DNA of 62,765 nt, taken from assembly GCA_937906995.1 (NCBI GenBank), contig CALESB010000059.1, positions 1 through 62,765 of the forward strand, written 5' to 3'. The notes under the pieces are model-generated. The model saw only the letters and a program-made list of their open reading frames with translations, was not told the origin of the DNA and did no database searches. This stretch comes from an uncultured Sutterella sp. (lineage in GTDB: Bacteria > Pseudomonadota > Gammaproteobacteria > Burkholderiales > Burkholderiaceae_F). How positions within the stretch are numbered: position 1 is the first letter of the stretch; every line of letters begins with the position of its first letter. The position numbers and the translations under genes are program-made. Positions 1-7,924 of this stretch are shown in pieces.

Positions 1-108
1 AGGTAGGAGCGGTGTTGCAGGCTAGAAACCCATTCCAACATTGGCGAAGGATGTTGACTCGATATCGGTTTATCCGATGTTGTTGAGCGGAACCTGCGGG
101 TATCCGTT
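1..108 (+). ncRNA. Probable 3' part of an IscB omega-RNA scaffold
   Basis: IscB nucleases use a guide RNA encoded immediately upstream of the protein gene. Here the 108 bases before the iscB start are free of coding sequence and contain two consecutive hairpins: CAACAT (36-41) with ATGTTG (51-56), and ATATCGG (62-68) with CCGATGT (74-80, one G-U pair). They are followed by a short unstructured run into the ATG. The position and paired architecture fit an omega-RNA 3' scaffold. The guide end would lie outside the window. The call rests on context and visible pairing, not on a model search. Confidence 0.45.
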
Positions 109-802
109 ATGGAGAAACTTGTGAAAGTTTTTGTTTTAAATAGGCGCGGTCAGCCCTTGATGCCGTGTTCTCCCGCGAAAGCGAGACACTTGCTCAAGGC
201 TAACAAAGCGACTGTTAAGTGCAGAACGCCTTTCACGATCCAGTTGAGTATCTCCACAGGTGAAACGAAGCAGGATGTGATATTAGGTGTGGACGCTGGG
301 GCAAAACATATCGGTCTTTCCGCCACAACGGAAAAAGCCGAAGTGTTTGCGTCTGAAGTGGAACTACGCCAAGACATCTCTGGTCTTTTGGCGGATCGTT
401 TGGCTTTTCGCCGTGGTCGTCGCCATCGCAATACGCGCTACCGTGCGCCTCGTTTCGATAATCGAGTTCACTCGAAGCACAAAGGTTGGCTTGCTCCATC
501 AAAAGCAGACACGTAAACACAATCGCCAAATTCAAAAGTGTTTGATTTTGAAAGGTGGTGTTCGTAAACTTAATCAAAGTCCTTATCTCGTCAAGGGATT
601 CAGACTTTTCGACAAGGTGAAGTGTCTTGGGCAAGTGGGCTTTATTTTCGGGAGACGTGCATCAGGTTATTTTGACGTGAGAACGTTGGGAGGCAAGAAA
701 TTGTCGCCGGCTATCCATGCCAAGAAACTAATGCATCTCGAAAGAAGAAGAACTTTTTTAACCGAATTAAGAAAGGAGAACGGCGCTTCCTCCCCTGTCT
801 AA
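109..802 (+). pseudogene. iscB: IscB RNA-guided nuclease, internally deleted and frameshifted
   Basis: IscB is the IS200/IS605-associated, omega-RNA-guided ancestor of Cas9. The first frame (109-516) encodes the N-terminal PLMP-type region, the RuvC-I strand with its catalytic Asp (GVDAGAKHIGL) and the arginine-rich bridge helix (RRGRRHRNTRYR), then stops. From about base 500 a second frame, open to 802, encodes the C-terminal region: GGVRKLNQSPYLVKGFRLFD, then a FIFGRRASGYFDVRTL strand and a terminal KKLMHLERRRTFL helix. The segments carrying RuvC-II, the HNH domain and RuvC-III are missing; intact family members usually exceed 400 residues. The junction near 497-510 combines a deletion of several hundred bases with a frame change, so nuclease activity is not expected. 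The RNA-binding N-terminal part could still be made. Confidence 0.8.
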
Positions 803-830
803 AGACAGAGGTTTCCGCGCCTAAATATCT

Positions 831-2108
831 ATGAAAATTCTCGTCATCGGTAGTGGTGGACGCGAGCATGCTTTGGCTTGGCGCTTGGCACAAGACGAAC
901 GTGTTGAAACCGTTTTTGTCGCCCCTGGTAATGCCGGTACAGCGCTTTGCGAAAAGCTCCAAAACCTCGCAGAAAGCGACTTCGAAAAGTTAGCGGATTT
1001 TGTCCGTGCTAATGACATTGCCTTTACATTGGTGGGCCCTGAAGCCCCGTTGGCTGCCGGTATTGTTGACTACTTCCGTAGCCAATCATTGCCGATCTTT
1101 GGCCCGACCAAGGCCGCTGCACAATTGGAAAGCTCTAAGGACTTCGCTAAGGCCTTCATGAAGCGCCACGGCGTTCCCACGGCTAACTACGAAACCTTCA
1201 GTGATGCACAAAAGGCTCATGACTATGTCAATAGCAAAGGTGCTCCGATTGTTATCAAAGCCGATGGTTTGGCTGCAGGTAAGGGTGTTACCGTCGCCAT
1301 GACTCTCGACGATGCTCATGCCGCCATTGACATGATGCTCGAAGGCAACAAGTTTGGCTCAGCTGGTGCACGCGTTGTAATCGAAGACTTCTTAGAAGGC
1401 GAAGAAGCTAGCTTCATCGTCATGGTTGATGGCGAACATGTGCTTCCCATGGCAACAAGCCAAGACCATAAGCGCCTTTTAGATCATGACATGGGTCCGA
1501 ACACCGGTGGTATGGGTGCCTACTCCCCTGCTCCGGTTGTCACTCAAGAGGTTCATGACAAGGCCATGCAAGAAATTATTTTGCCAACCGTTAGAGGCAT
1601 GGCTGCTGATGGTGTTCCTTTCACGGGCTTCTTATATGCTGGCTTAATGATTGGACACGATCAAAGTGGTAACGTCACGGTGAAGACGGTGGAATTTAAC
1701 TGCCGTATGGGTGACCCAGAAACCCAACCGATTATGAGCCGTATGAAATCCTCTTTAGTTGACTTGGTTCAAGCTGCTATTGATGGCAAACTTGATCAAG
1801 TAACGGTTGAATGGGATTCTCGTGTCGCTTTAGGTGTTGTCTGTGCTGCTAAGGGCTACCCAGACAGCCCTGAAAAAGGTGCCGAAATTACGGCCTTACC
1901 GAACAATACCGACTCCATGATGGTTTTCCATGCTGGTACGAAGGTTGTTGATGGTAAAACGGTTGTCTCTGGTGGTCGCGTGCTTTGCGTTGTCGGCTTA
2001 GGTAACGATATCCGCGTTGCCGCCCAACAAGCTTACGATGGCGTCAAGGGTGTTCACTTCGACGGTATGCAATATCGCTCTGATATTGGTTACCGCGCCA
2101 TGAAGTAA
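831..2108 (+). CDS. purD: Phosphoribosylamine-glycine ligase (GARS)
   Basis: This enzyme joins phosphoribosylamine and glycine with ATP to give glycinamide ribonucleotide, the second step of purine synthesis in the cytosol. The 425-residue product has the usual length. It starts with the family N-terminus (VIGSGGREHALAWRL), contains the ATP-grasp core (IKADGLAAGKGV near residues 142-153), the GPNTGGMGAYSP loop and the FNCRMGDPETQ metal/ATP site. The ATG at 831 follows the IscB remnant by 28 bases, leaving no room for a normal promoter or a clear ribosome-binding site. Expression therefore probably depends on a promoter upstream of, or inside, the inserted element. An intrinsic terminator follows. 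Confidence 0.97.
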   Translation: MKILVIGSGGREHALAWRLAQDERVETVFVAPGNAGTALCEKLQNLAESDFEKLADFVRANDIAFTLVGPEAPLAAGIVDYFRSQSLPIFGPTKAAAQLESSKDFAKAFMKRHGVPTANYETFSDAQKAHDYVNSKGAPIVIKADGLAAGKGVTVAMTLDDAHAAIDMMLEGNKFGSAGARVVIEDFLEGEEASFIVMVDGEHVLPMATSQDHKRLLDHDMGPNTGGMGAYSPAPVVTQEVHDKAMQEIILPTVRGMAADGVPFTGFLYAGLMIGHDQSGNVTVKTVEFNCRMGDPETQPIMSRMKSSLVDLVQAAIDGKLDQVTVEWDSRVALGVVCAAKGYPDSPEKGAEITALPNNTDSMMVFHAGTKVVDGKTVVSGGRVLCVVGLGNDIRVAAQQAYDGVKGVHFDGMQYRSDIGYRAMK

Positions 2109-2125
2109 AGAGAAAATTAGGTATT

Positions 2126-2162
2126 AAAGCGGAAAAAGTCGAGCGGCTTTTTCCGCTTTTTT
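2126..2162 (+). terminator. Intrinsic terminator after purD
   Basis: A 13-base arm (2126-2138) is complementary to 2147-2159, with an eight-base loop and a run of T at the 3' side. It separates purD from nadD, so nadD probably has its own promoter or depends on readthrough. Confidence 0.85.
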
Positions 2163-2168
2163 CAAATT

Positions 2169-2774
2169 ATGCGTATTGGTTTATTTGGTGGGACCTTTGA
2201 TCCCGTACATTACGGTCATTTAGCTCTGGCACGTGAGGCGGTTGCTCGCCTAAACCTGGACCACCTCATCTGGATTCCTGCCATTCCCTGGCAAAAATGT
2301 CATCAAAAAATCACACCCGGCGATATTCGTTGCAATTTTATTAAGCTCGCCATTGCTAACGAGCCTCACATGAGCGTTGATACGATCGAGATTGACGCCC
2401 ATACCCCCTCGTATTCCATCAATACGATTAAGACACTTTCTCTGCGTTACCCTAATGACCAACTCTTTTATCTCATGGGCTCCGATCAATGGATTAATTT
2501 TCATACGTGGAAAAATTGGCAAGAGATCTTAAACTCCTGTACAGTGGCAGTTTTCTCACGAAATTCACAACTGGAACAAACCTCGGAAGAAGTTCAGAAG
2601 TTTGTTAAAGATCATTTAGGTTGCGTTGAATTGGTCAATATGCCTGAAGTCCCGATTTCTAGCTCTGTTGTCAGAGACATTATTCAAAAGGAAGGGCTCG
2701 ACAGTAAGCGTTTACCTAAACTTATTCCGTTGCCGGTACTTAACCAATTGAAAAGTAACAAATTGGCCGATTAA
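2169..2774 (+). CDS. nadD: Nicotinate-nucleotide adenylyltransferase
   Basis: NadD transfers AMP from ATP to nicotinate mononucleotide, giving deamido-NAD in NAD synthesis. The 201-residue protein has the nucleotidyltransferase signature GGTFDPVHYGHL at residues 8-19 and the C-terminal ISSSVVRD motif that binds ATP. Length matches the bacterial family. The ATG lies just six bases beyond the T run of the purD terminator and has no evident Shine-Dalgarno sequence. It is followed at 71 bases by rsfS, the same nadD-rsfS-rlmH order found in many proteobacteria. Confidence 0.95.
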   Translation: MRIGLFGGTFDPVHYGHLALAREAVARLNLDHLIWIPAIPWQKCHQKITPGDIRCNFIKLAIANEPHMSVDTIEIDAHTPSYSINTIKTLSLRYPNDQLFYLMGSDQWINFHTWKNWQEILNSCTVAVFSRNSQLEQTSEEVQKFVKDHLGCVELVNMPEVPISSSVVRDIIQKEGLDSKRLPKLIPLPVLNQLKSNKLAD

Positions 2775-2845
2775 GTCACTGAAAGACTGATACAATTTTG
2801 CTAGAGGTTCTTGCTAGACCTCTATAACCTCCAATTGAGATTTTT

Positions 2846-3292
2846 ATGGATATTCGTAAATTACAACGTGTAATCGTCGATGCTTTGGACGATGTTAAAG
2901 CTCAAGATATTGTTGTTTATAACACTAAACACTTAACAAGCGAATTTGAACGCGTCATTATTGCCACCGGTTCATCTAACCGCCAAACCCGCGCTTTGGG
3001 CTATAACGTTAGCCAAGAAGTGAAAAAGGCTGGCGGCGATGTTTTAGGTCTTGAAGGTACCGATACGGGTGAATGGGTTTTGGTAGACTGTGGCGAAGCC
3101 ATCGTGCATATTTTGCAACCCGCTATGCGTGAGTATTACAACCTCGAAGAAGTTTGGGGTGGAAAGAAGGTCCAAATTAAATTACCCTCTGAAAAGCACG
3201 CAGAAGAAATGGCTAAAGCACGTGAGGAAGCTCCTGCAGTCAACAAGCCTCGCGCTGTTCGTGGTAAAACGATCAAAATTGTTGAAGACTAA
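2846..3292 (+). CDS. rsfS: Ribosomal silencing factor RsfS
   Basis: RsfS binds ribosomal protein uL14 and blocks joining of 30S and 50S subunits when nutrients run low. The 148-residue product carries the family core: a DIVVYNTKHLTSEFERVIIA segment near residue 22, SSNRQTRALG, and the conserved WVLVDCGEAIVHI strand near residue 77. The lysine-rich C-terminal tail (residues 115-148) is longer than the domain itself and is probably flexible. It lies between nadD and rlmH, the usual neighbourhood. A perfect palindromic terminator follows. Confidence 0.93.
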   Translation: MDIRKLQRVIVDALDDVKAQDIVVYNTKHLTSEFERVIIATGSSNRQTRALGYNVSQEVKKAGGDVLGLEGTDTGEWVLVDCGEAIVHILQPAMREYYNLEEVWGGKKVQIKLPSEKHAEEMAKAREEAPAVNKPRAVRGKTIKIVED

Positions 3293-3309
3293 CTTTGACA
3301 ACTTTTATT

Positions 3310-3336
3310 AAGGGCGCGTACGCGCCCTTTTCTCTT
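3310..3336 (+). terminator. Intrinsic terminator after rsfS
   Basis: A perfect 20-base palindrome (3310-3329, AAGGGCGCGT and its complement) is followed by TTTCTCTTT. It ends just before the ribosome-binding site of rlmH, so it may act as a partial terminator within the operon. Confidence 0.8.
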
Positions 3337-3348
3337 TAGGAATTCACT

Positions 3349-3816
3349 GTGAAAATTACTGTTGTAGCTGTTGGTATTAAACAACCAGCTTGGGCCGATA
3401 GCGCCATTGCTGATTATTTGAGTCGCTTCCCCAAAGACTGGCAAGTAACCGTCAAAGCGGTCAAACCTGAATTGCGCGCTGGACAAAGTAAAGAAAAAAT
3501 TATGCAAATTGAGGCTGAACGCATCCGTGCAGCCATTCCAGAGCACGCTGTCATTATCGCCATGGATGAACGAGGTCGCGACTTTACAACAGTGGATTTT
3601 TCAAAAAAAATCTCCTCTTGGCGAGATTCTGGTGATTCTTTAGCTTTTGTTATTGGTGGTGCAGACGGACTCGACTCCCAATTAAAAAAAGAGGCTAGCA
3701 TGATGCTCAGACTCTCCTCAATGACACTTCCGCATGCAATGGCCCGTGTTATGCTTGTTGAGCAAATTTATCGCGCCTTCAGTATTTTGACTAATCATCC
3801 CTACCATCGAGCTTAA
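3349..3816 (+). CDS. rlmH: 23S rRNA pseudouridine-1915 N3-methyltransferase
   Basis: RlmH is a SPOUT methyltransferase that uses S-adenosylmethionine to methylate pseudouridine 1915 of 23S rRNA on assembled 70S ribosomes. The 155-residue protein shows the knot-forming FVIGGADGLD motif near residues 101-110 and the C-terminal LPHAMARVMLVEQIYRAFSI segment ending in NHPYHR, both diagnostic. The chosen start is GTG at 3349, supported by an AGGA eight bases upstream and by the N-terminal KITVVAVGIK strand. The gene ends one base before maf, so the two are likely translated together. Confidence 0.96.
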   Translation: MKITVVAVGIKQPAWADSAIADYLSRFPKDWQVTVKAVKPELRAGQSKEKIMQIEAERIRAAIPEHAVIIAMDERGRDFTTVDFSKKISSWRDSGDSLAFVIGGADGLDSQLKKEASMMLRLSSMTLPHAMARVMLVEQIYRAFSILTNHPYHRA

Positions 3817-3817
3817 A

Positions 3818-4429
3818 ATGCGATCTTTTTACCTTGCTAGTAAAAGCCCTCGTCGTAAAGAAATTTTGCAACAGCTTGGTCTTTCGCCCGTGATTTTAGC
3901 CAGCAATGACCATACCCTTTTTAATTTCCAAGGCGATGAAGAGCAACTTGATAATGAATCGGCTGAGGACTATGTCGTTCGCACTGCCAGAGTAAAAGCC
4001 ATCGAAGGACTGGCCCGCATCATCAATGAGGGGCTAGAGCCGCTTCCAGTGCTATCGGCAGACACCACTGTCATTCTTGATGGGCAAATCCTGGGCAAAC
4101 CAGCTGATATCAATGAAGCTAGAACGTTCTTAGAGAAAATGTCGGGCACCTCTCATGAAGTTCGTACCGCTGTTTTTATTGGCACTTCATCTGACAATCT
4201 TCAAGGTCTTGTTAGTGTCTCTAAAGTATGGTTTAAAACTTTAACAACTGAAGAAATTGAAGGTTACATTGCCACCAAAGAACCCTACGATAAGGCGGGT
4301 GGATACGGTATCCAAGGGCTCGCAGGCGCATTCATCGAAAAAATAGAGGGCTCTTACTCTGGCATCATGGGCTTACCTGTTTTTGAAACCGTTGAACTCT
4401 TAAAGCGCTTTGGCATCCGACTTTTTTAA
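3818..4429 (+). CDS. maf: Maf-like nucleoside triphosphate pyrophosphatase
   Basis: Maf proteins hydrolyse non-canonical or excess nucleoside triphosphates (the YhdE type prefers dTTP/UTP) to monophosphates. The 203-residue product opens with the nucleotide-binding SKSPRRKEILQQLG motif. It contains the catalytic SADTTVILDGQILGKP stretch near residue 83 and the conserved YDKAGGYGIQG motif near residue 163, which point to the YhdE (dTTPase/UTPase) branch. The start codon follows the rlmH stop by one base. Substrate preference is inferred from the motif pattern only. Confidence 0.92.
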   Translation: MRSFYLASKSPRRKEILQQLGLSPVILASNDHTLFNFQGDEEQLDNESAEDYVVRTARVKAIEGLARIINEGLEPLPVLSADTTVILDGQILGKPADINEARTFLEKMSGTSHEVRTAVFIGTSSDNLQGLVSVSKVWFKTLTTEEIEGYIATKEPYDKAGGYGIQGLAGAFIEKIEGSYSGIMGLPVFETVELLKRFGIRLF

Positions 4430-4476
4430 TACTTTGCTTTAAAATTCATAGATCACTGTTACGGGGGAATCATCTT

Positions 4477-5103
4477 ATGGCTAAAGCCGGTCGTTTATTT
4501 TTAGTTACCGCACCATCAGGAGCTGGCAAATCATCTTTGGTCGCAAAATTGTTGGCTGCCGACCCTGAGGTCCATCTTTCCATTTCTCACACAACGCGTG
4601 CTCCGCGCCCTGGTGAAGTCGATGGTCGCGAATACCATTTCGTAAGCATCGATGAATTTGAATCGATGAAAGAAGATGATGCTTTCTTGGAGTGGGCTTA
4701 CGTTCATGGAAACTATTACGGCACCAGTAAAAAGTGGATTGATGAACAATTAGAGGCGGGTCGTGATGTTTTGTTAGAAATCGATTGGCAAGGTGCCTTG
4801 CAGGTCAAGCGCTTGTTCCCTGATGTCTTAGGCATTTTCATTTTGCCTCCCTCTGTTGAAGCCTTGCGCCAACGCTTAAATAACCGTGCAACTGACAGTG
4901 AAGAGGTTATTGCACGCCGTTTAGCTGGGGCTGGCGCTGAAATGGTACATGCTTGTGAATTTGACTACGTTATAATTAACGATGACTTTGAACGCGCGAC
5001 TCAAGATTTGATCGCGGTTGTTCGTGCCGCTCGTCTGACATTTAAGTCCCAGGCGATTCGTGAGCACGATACGTTTAAACACCTAGGGATTCCCTGCCAC
5101 TAA
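4477..5103 (+). CDS. gmk: Guanylate kinase
   Basis: Guanylate kinase phosphorylates GMP to GDP with ATP. The 208-residue protein has the P-loop APSGAGKSSLV near residues 12-22, the GMP-binding SHTTRAPRPGEVDGREYHFV region near 38-57, and EIDWQGALQVK in the lid/core region. A GGGGGA ribosome-binding site lies eight bases before the ATG. The order gmk-rpoZ-spoT that follows is conserved in proteobacteria and groups GTP supply with the (p)ppGpp enzyme. Confidence 0.97.
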   Translation: MAKAGRLFLVTAPSGAGKSSLVAKLLAADPEVHLSISHTTRAPRPGEVDGREYHFVSIDEFESMKEDDAFLEWAYVHGNYYGTSKKWIDEQLEAGRDVLLEIDWQGALQVKRLFPDVLGIFILPPSVEALRQRLNNRATDSEEVIARRLAGAGAEMVHACEFDYVIINDDFERATQDLIAVVRAARLTFKSQAIREHDTFKHLGIPCH

Positions 5104-5152
5104 AGTGAATCACTGAGTTAACTATTTTTTATCTACTTTTAGAAGAAATAAA

Positions 5153-5356
5153 ATGGCACGTGTTACTGTTGAAGACTGCTTGAAAAAGATTCCTAATCGC
5201 TTTGAATTGGTGTTAGCTGCCGCCATGCGCGCTCGCCAATTATCCTCTGGCGCCGTTGCTCGCATCGATGCTAAGGACAAGCCGACGGTGGTTTCCTTAC
5301 GCGAAATCGCTTCTGGCGCCATCGAAAAGGATGAAATGCTCAAGCGTGTGTCTTAA
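5153..5356 (+). CDS. rpoZ: RNA polymerase omega subunit
   Basis: Omega helps assembly of RNA polymerase by chaperoning the beta-prime subunit and forms part of a ppGpp site. The 67-residue product is the normal size for betaproteobacteria and begins MARVTVEDCL, followed by the NRFELVLAAAMRARQL helix typical of the family. It sits 49 bases after gmk and is followed by a strong terminator, so it is probably co-transcribed with gmk and partly separated from spoT. Confidence 0.95.
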   Translation: MARVTVEDCLKKIPNRFELVLAAAMRARQLSSGAVARIDAKDKPTVVSLREIASGAIEKDEMLKRVS

Positions 5357-5366
5357 TTAAGCACTC

Positions 5367-5404
5367 AAAAAGCGAAGCGGCTTTGCGCCTGTCTTCGCTT
5401 TTTT
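5367..5404 (+). terminator. Intrinsic terminator after rpoZ
   Basis: An 11-base arm (5367-5377) pairs with 5393-5403 across a 15-base loop and runs into six T residues. It separates gmk-rpoZ from spoT. Confidence 0.85.
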
Positions 5405-5447
5405 GTCTTTACACGCTTCTACTCTCTTTCTTGGTTCGAGGTGACGT

Positions 5448-7718
5448 ATGGTCCCAAAATATTTTCAAACAAACTCGACCGACATCCTAGCCTCCATCCG
5501 GCAGTCGATCCTTAGCAAACAAGATGCAAAGGCTTCGCCCTTAGATGCACCTGGCGAAGATGGAAGAGAGTTGCCTCTTGCCACCCCAACAAAGAAAGCT
5601 GGAATAGCCACAGCTGCCTCTTTAATCAATATCTGTTCGAAGTACATGTCTGAAGCAGATATTGAACGTATAAAAAAAGCCTATCGTTACGCCGATGACT
5701 CACACTTAGGCCAATTTAGAAAGTCTGGCGAGCCTTACATTACTCACCCGATTGCTGTTGCCTGTATTTTGGCCGAGTGGCACCTCGACTGTCCTACAAT
5801 TCAAGCGGGTTTAATGCACGACGTTTTGGAAGACACGGGCGTCACCAAAATTGAAATGGCAAAAACCTTCGGCACGATTACCGCTGACATCGTTGATGGG
5901 GTTTCAAAACTCGATAAACTGAAGTTTTCTAGCAATGAAGTTGCTCAAGCGGAAAGCTTTAAAAAAATGCTTTTAGCCATGAGTAAAGACGTACGCGTCA
6001 TTCTCGTTAAATTGGCTGACCGCTTACACAACCTTCGAACGTTGGGCGTTATGCGCCCTGAAAAACGTCGTCGTATCGCCAAAGAAACCCTCGATATTTA
6101 CGTTCCAATGGCTCACCACTTGGGGATTAATCACGCTTTCCGTGAAATGCAAGAATTGTGCTTGCAAAACTACTATCCCCGTCGCTATGAAGTGCTCTAT
6201 CACGCTTTGGTGAGTGCTCGAAAAAATCGTCGACCAGCCCTTGAACATATTCTTAATGACACCAAGCGTATGCTTGAAAATTGTTCCATTCGAGGTCGTG
6301 TTCTTGGGCGTGAGAAGACTTGCTATGGGATTTACCAACAAATGCGAATTAAACAACTTTCGTTCTCGGAAGTGTTTGACCTTTACGGTTTTCGCGTTAT
6401 CGTTGGCTCCCGACAAGACTGCTACCTTACATTAGGTGCACTGCACCAAATGTACAAACCTGTTCAAGGCCGCTTTAAAGACTTTATTGCCATTCCCAAA
6501 AGTAACGGCTATCAAGGTCTTCATACAACTGTCATTGGCCCACAAGGAACGGCTGTTGAATTTCAAATTCGCACCGAGCAAATGAACGATATTGCTGAAC
6601 AGGGCATCTTGACTCACTGGCTAAACCGTGGAACCGAGTCTGACATTCAGGCGCTTACTCACGCTTGGCTACAGTCTTTGCTTGATCTGCAATCCAAGTC
6701 ATCCAACACTAGCGAATTTTACGAAAACATTAAGGCAGACCTCTTTCCTGACCGCATTTACGTCTTTACTCCCAAGGGCAGAATTATTTCTCTGCCACAA
6801 GACTGCACACCGATTGATTTTGCTTACCAAGTCCACTCTGACGTGGGAGCACACGTTAAGAGTTGCCGTATTAATGGTCAGCAGCAAGATATTTTCACCA
6901 AGCTTCAAAATGGAGACATGGTGGAAATTATCACCAACAACCTCACCCACCCCAATCCTCGTTGGCTAGACCATGTTAAAAGCGGTAAAGCTCGAGCTGA
7001 AATTCGACAATATTTACGTACCCAACCTTTTGATGACGCTGTTAAGGTTGGACGAGAATTGCTAGAAAGTGAAGCCGTAAAGACAAACGTAAAATGGGAT
7101 GAGATACCTGATGCCGTTTTTGACCTCTTAATGAAAGAGTTTGAGGTCGAGTCACGAGCTTCGATTTACAGTTTAGTCGGTTACAGCAAAGTCTCCTACG
7201 TCATGATGTTGCATCGCATCCAAGCCTTAATGGAAGACTTACAAGAAGATGTGAAAAACACAACTCAAGTAGAAGTGATTGTTAACGGCCAACGTGCTAC
7301 TGCACAGTTAGCTGGTTGTTGTCACCCCGTTCAAGGCGATGCCATTTGCGTCTTTGAACGCGCTGGTCACGGTATTACCGTGCACCGTGCATCGTGCAAA
7401 CACGCGCAAGCTGGACGCACAACAGACACTTCGCGTTGGGATGACGCTATCTGGGGCGACAACCATAATCAACAATTTAGTGTTCCAATTGATTTAAAGG
7501 TTGGAGATGTTCGAAAGGGCATTTATGAAACCACTCAAACCATTACTCAAGAGGGAGCGACAATTGTTGGGCTCAATATTCCTGATGATTTAAATGACCC
7601 GGAATTGCAACTGCTCGTTCAAGTTGATAACCGCATTCAACTCATGCGTGTTATCAGAGCACTAAACCAAGTTCCTAACATAAAAGAAGTCAAACGTAAG
7701 TTTGAATCCGCCTACTAA
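5448..7718 (+). CDS. spoT: Bifunctional (p)ppGpp synthetase/hydrolase (RelA/SpoT family)
   Basis: The enzyme makes and degrades the stringent-response alarmones ppGpp and pppGpp. The 756-residue protein has an N-terminal HD hydrolase domain with the intact metal site HDVLEDT and the LADRLHNLRTL helix, which argues for the bifunctional SpoT type. A synthetase domain follows (FDLYGFRVIV, IAIPKSNGYQGLHTTV), then a TGS domain (RIYVFTPKGRIISLP), a conserved-cysteine region (AGCCHPVQGD) and a C-terminal ACT-type region. A GAGGTGA ribosome-binding site supports the ATG at 5448. The first 60 residues are polar and poorly conserved, slightly longer than in E. coli. The position after rpoZ matches E. 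coli spoT. Confidence 0.95.
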   Translation: MVPKYFQTNSTDILASIRQSILSKQDAKASPLDAPGEDGRELPLATPTKKAGIATAASLINICSKYMSEADIERIKKAYRYADDSHLGQFRKSGEPYITHPIAVACILAEWHLDCPTIQAGLMHDVLEDTGVTKIEMAKTFGTITADIVDGVSKLDKLKFSSNEVAQAESFKKMLLAMSKDVRVILVKLADRLHNLRTLGVMRPEKRRRIAKETLDIYVPMAHHLGINHAFREMQELCLQNYYPRRYEVLYHALVSARKNRRPALEHILNDTKRMLENCSIRGRVLGREKTCYGIYQQMRIKQLSFSEVFDLYGFRVIVGSRQDCYLTLGALHQMYKPVQGRFKDFIAIPKSNGYQGLHTTVIGPQGTAVEFQIRTEQMNDIAEQGILTHWLNRGTESDIQALTHAWLQSLLDLQSKSSNTSEFYENIKADLFPDRIYVFTPKGRIISLPQDCTPIDFAYQVHSDVGAHVKSCRINGQQQDIFTKLQNGDMVEIITNNLTHPNPRWLDHVKSGKARAEIRQYLRTQPFDDAVKVGRELLESEAVKTNVKWDEIPDAVFDLLMKEFEVESRASIYSLVGYSKVSYVMMLHRIQALMEDLQEDVKNTTQVEVIVNGQRATAQLAGCCHPVQGDAICVFERAGHGITVHRASCKHAQAGRTTDTSRWDDAIWGDNHNQQFSVPIDLKVGDVRKGIYETTQTITQEGATIVGLNIPDDLNDPELQLLVQVDNRIQLMRVIRALNQVPNIKEVKRKFESAY

Positions 7719-7728
7719 AAAGAATTTA

Positions 7729-7764
7729 AGCCACTTAAAGAAAACTTCTTTTGAGTGGCTTTTT
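7729..7764 (+). terminator. Intrinsic terminator after spoT
   Basis: AAGCCACT (7729-7736) pairs with AGTGGCTT near 7754-7761; the stem can extend through one G-U pair and is followed by T residues. Confidence 0.75.
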
Positions 7765-7924
7765 CTTTTATTTATCCCCTTCTCTACCTATCAAACACAC
7801 GTTTTTCTTTGATCTTTCAAAGAAAAGTGCCCTATCTAATTCATTACGCTTAGAGGTTTTGGTACTCATTCTCATAGAATGGAAAGGATCAATAAAACTT
7901 AAATAACGATAAATAGGAAAAAAC

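Larger units (their letters stand above)
1..820 (+). mobile_element. Remnant of an IscB-type IS200/IS605 element, left end outside window
   Basis: The stretch contains, in order, a hairpin-rich leader, a broken iscB reading frame, and a short subterminal palindrome (795-808, six complementary bases around two) embedded in a pyrimidine-rich sequence. That palindrome resembles the right ends of IS200/IS605 elements. No tnpA transposase is visible, so the element is either non-autonomous or its tnpA lies beyond base 1. The right boundary is placed near 820, about ten bases before the purD start, so the insertion sits at the 5' edge of purD. The exact end is inferred, because target and cleavage sites cannot be confirmed from one copy. 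Confidence 0.6.

Noticed and set aside
287..496. Second-frame ORF start inside the iscB 5' half as a separate gene
   Set aside because: Only the part from about 500 onward matches IscB. The earlier codons are merely the other frame of the N-terminal IscB region.
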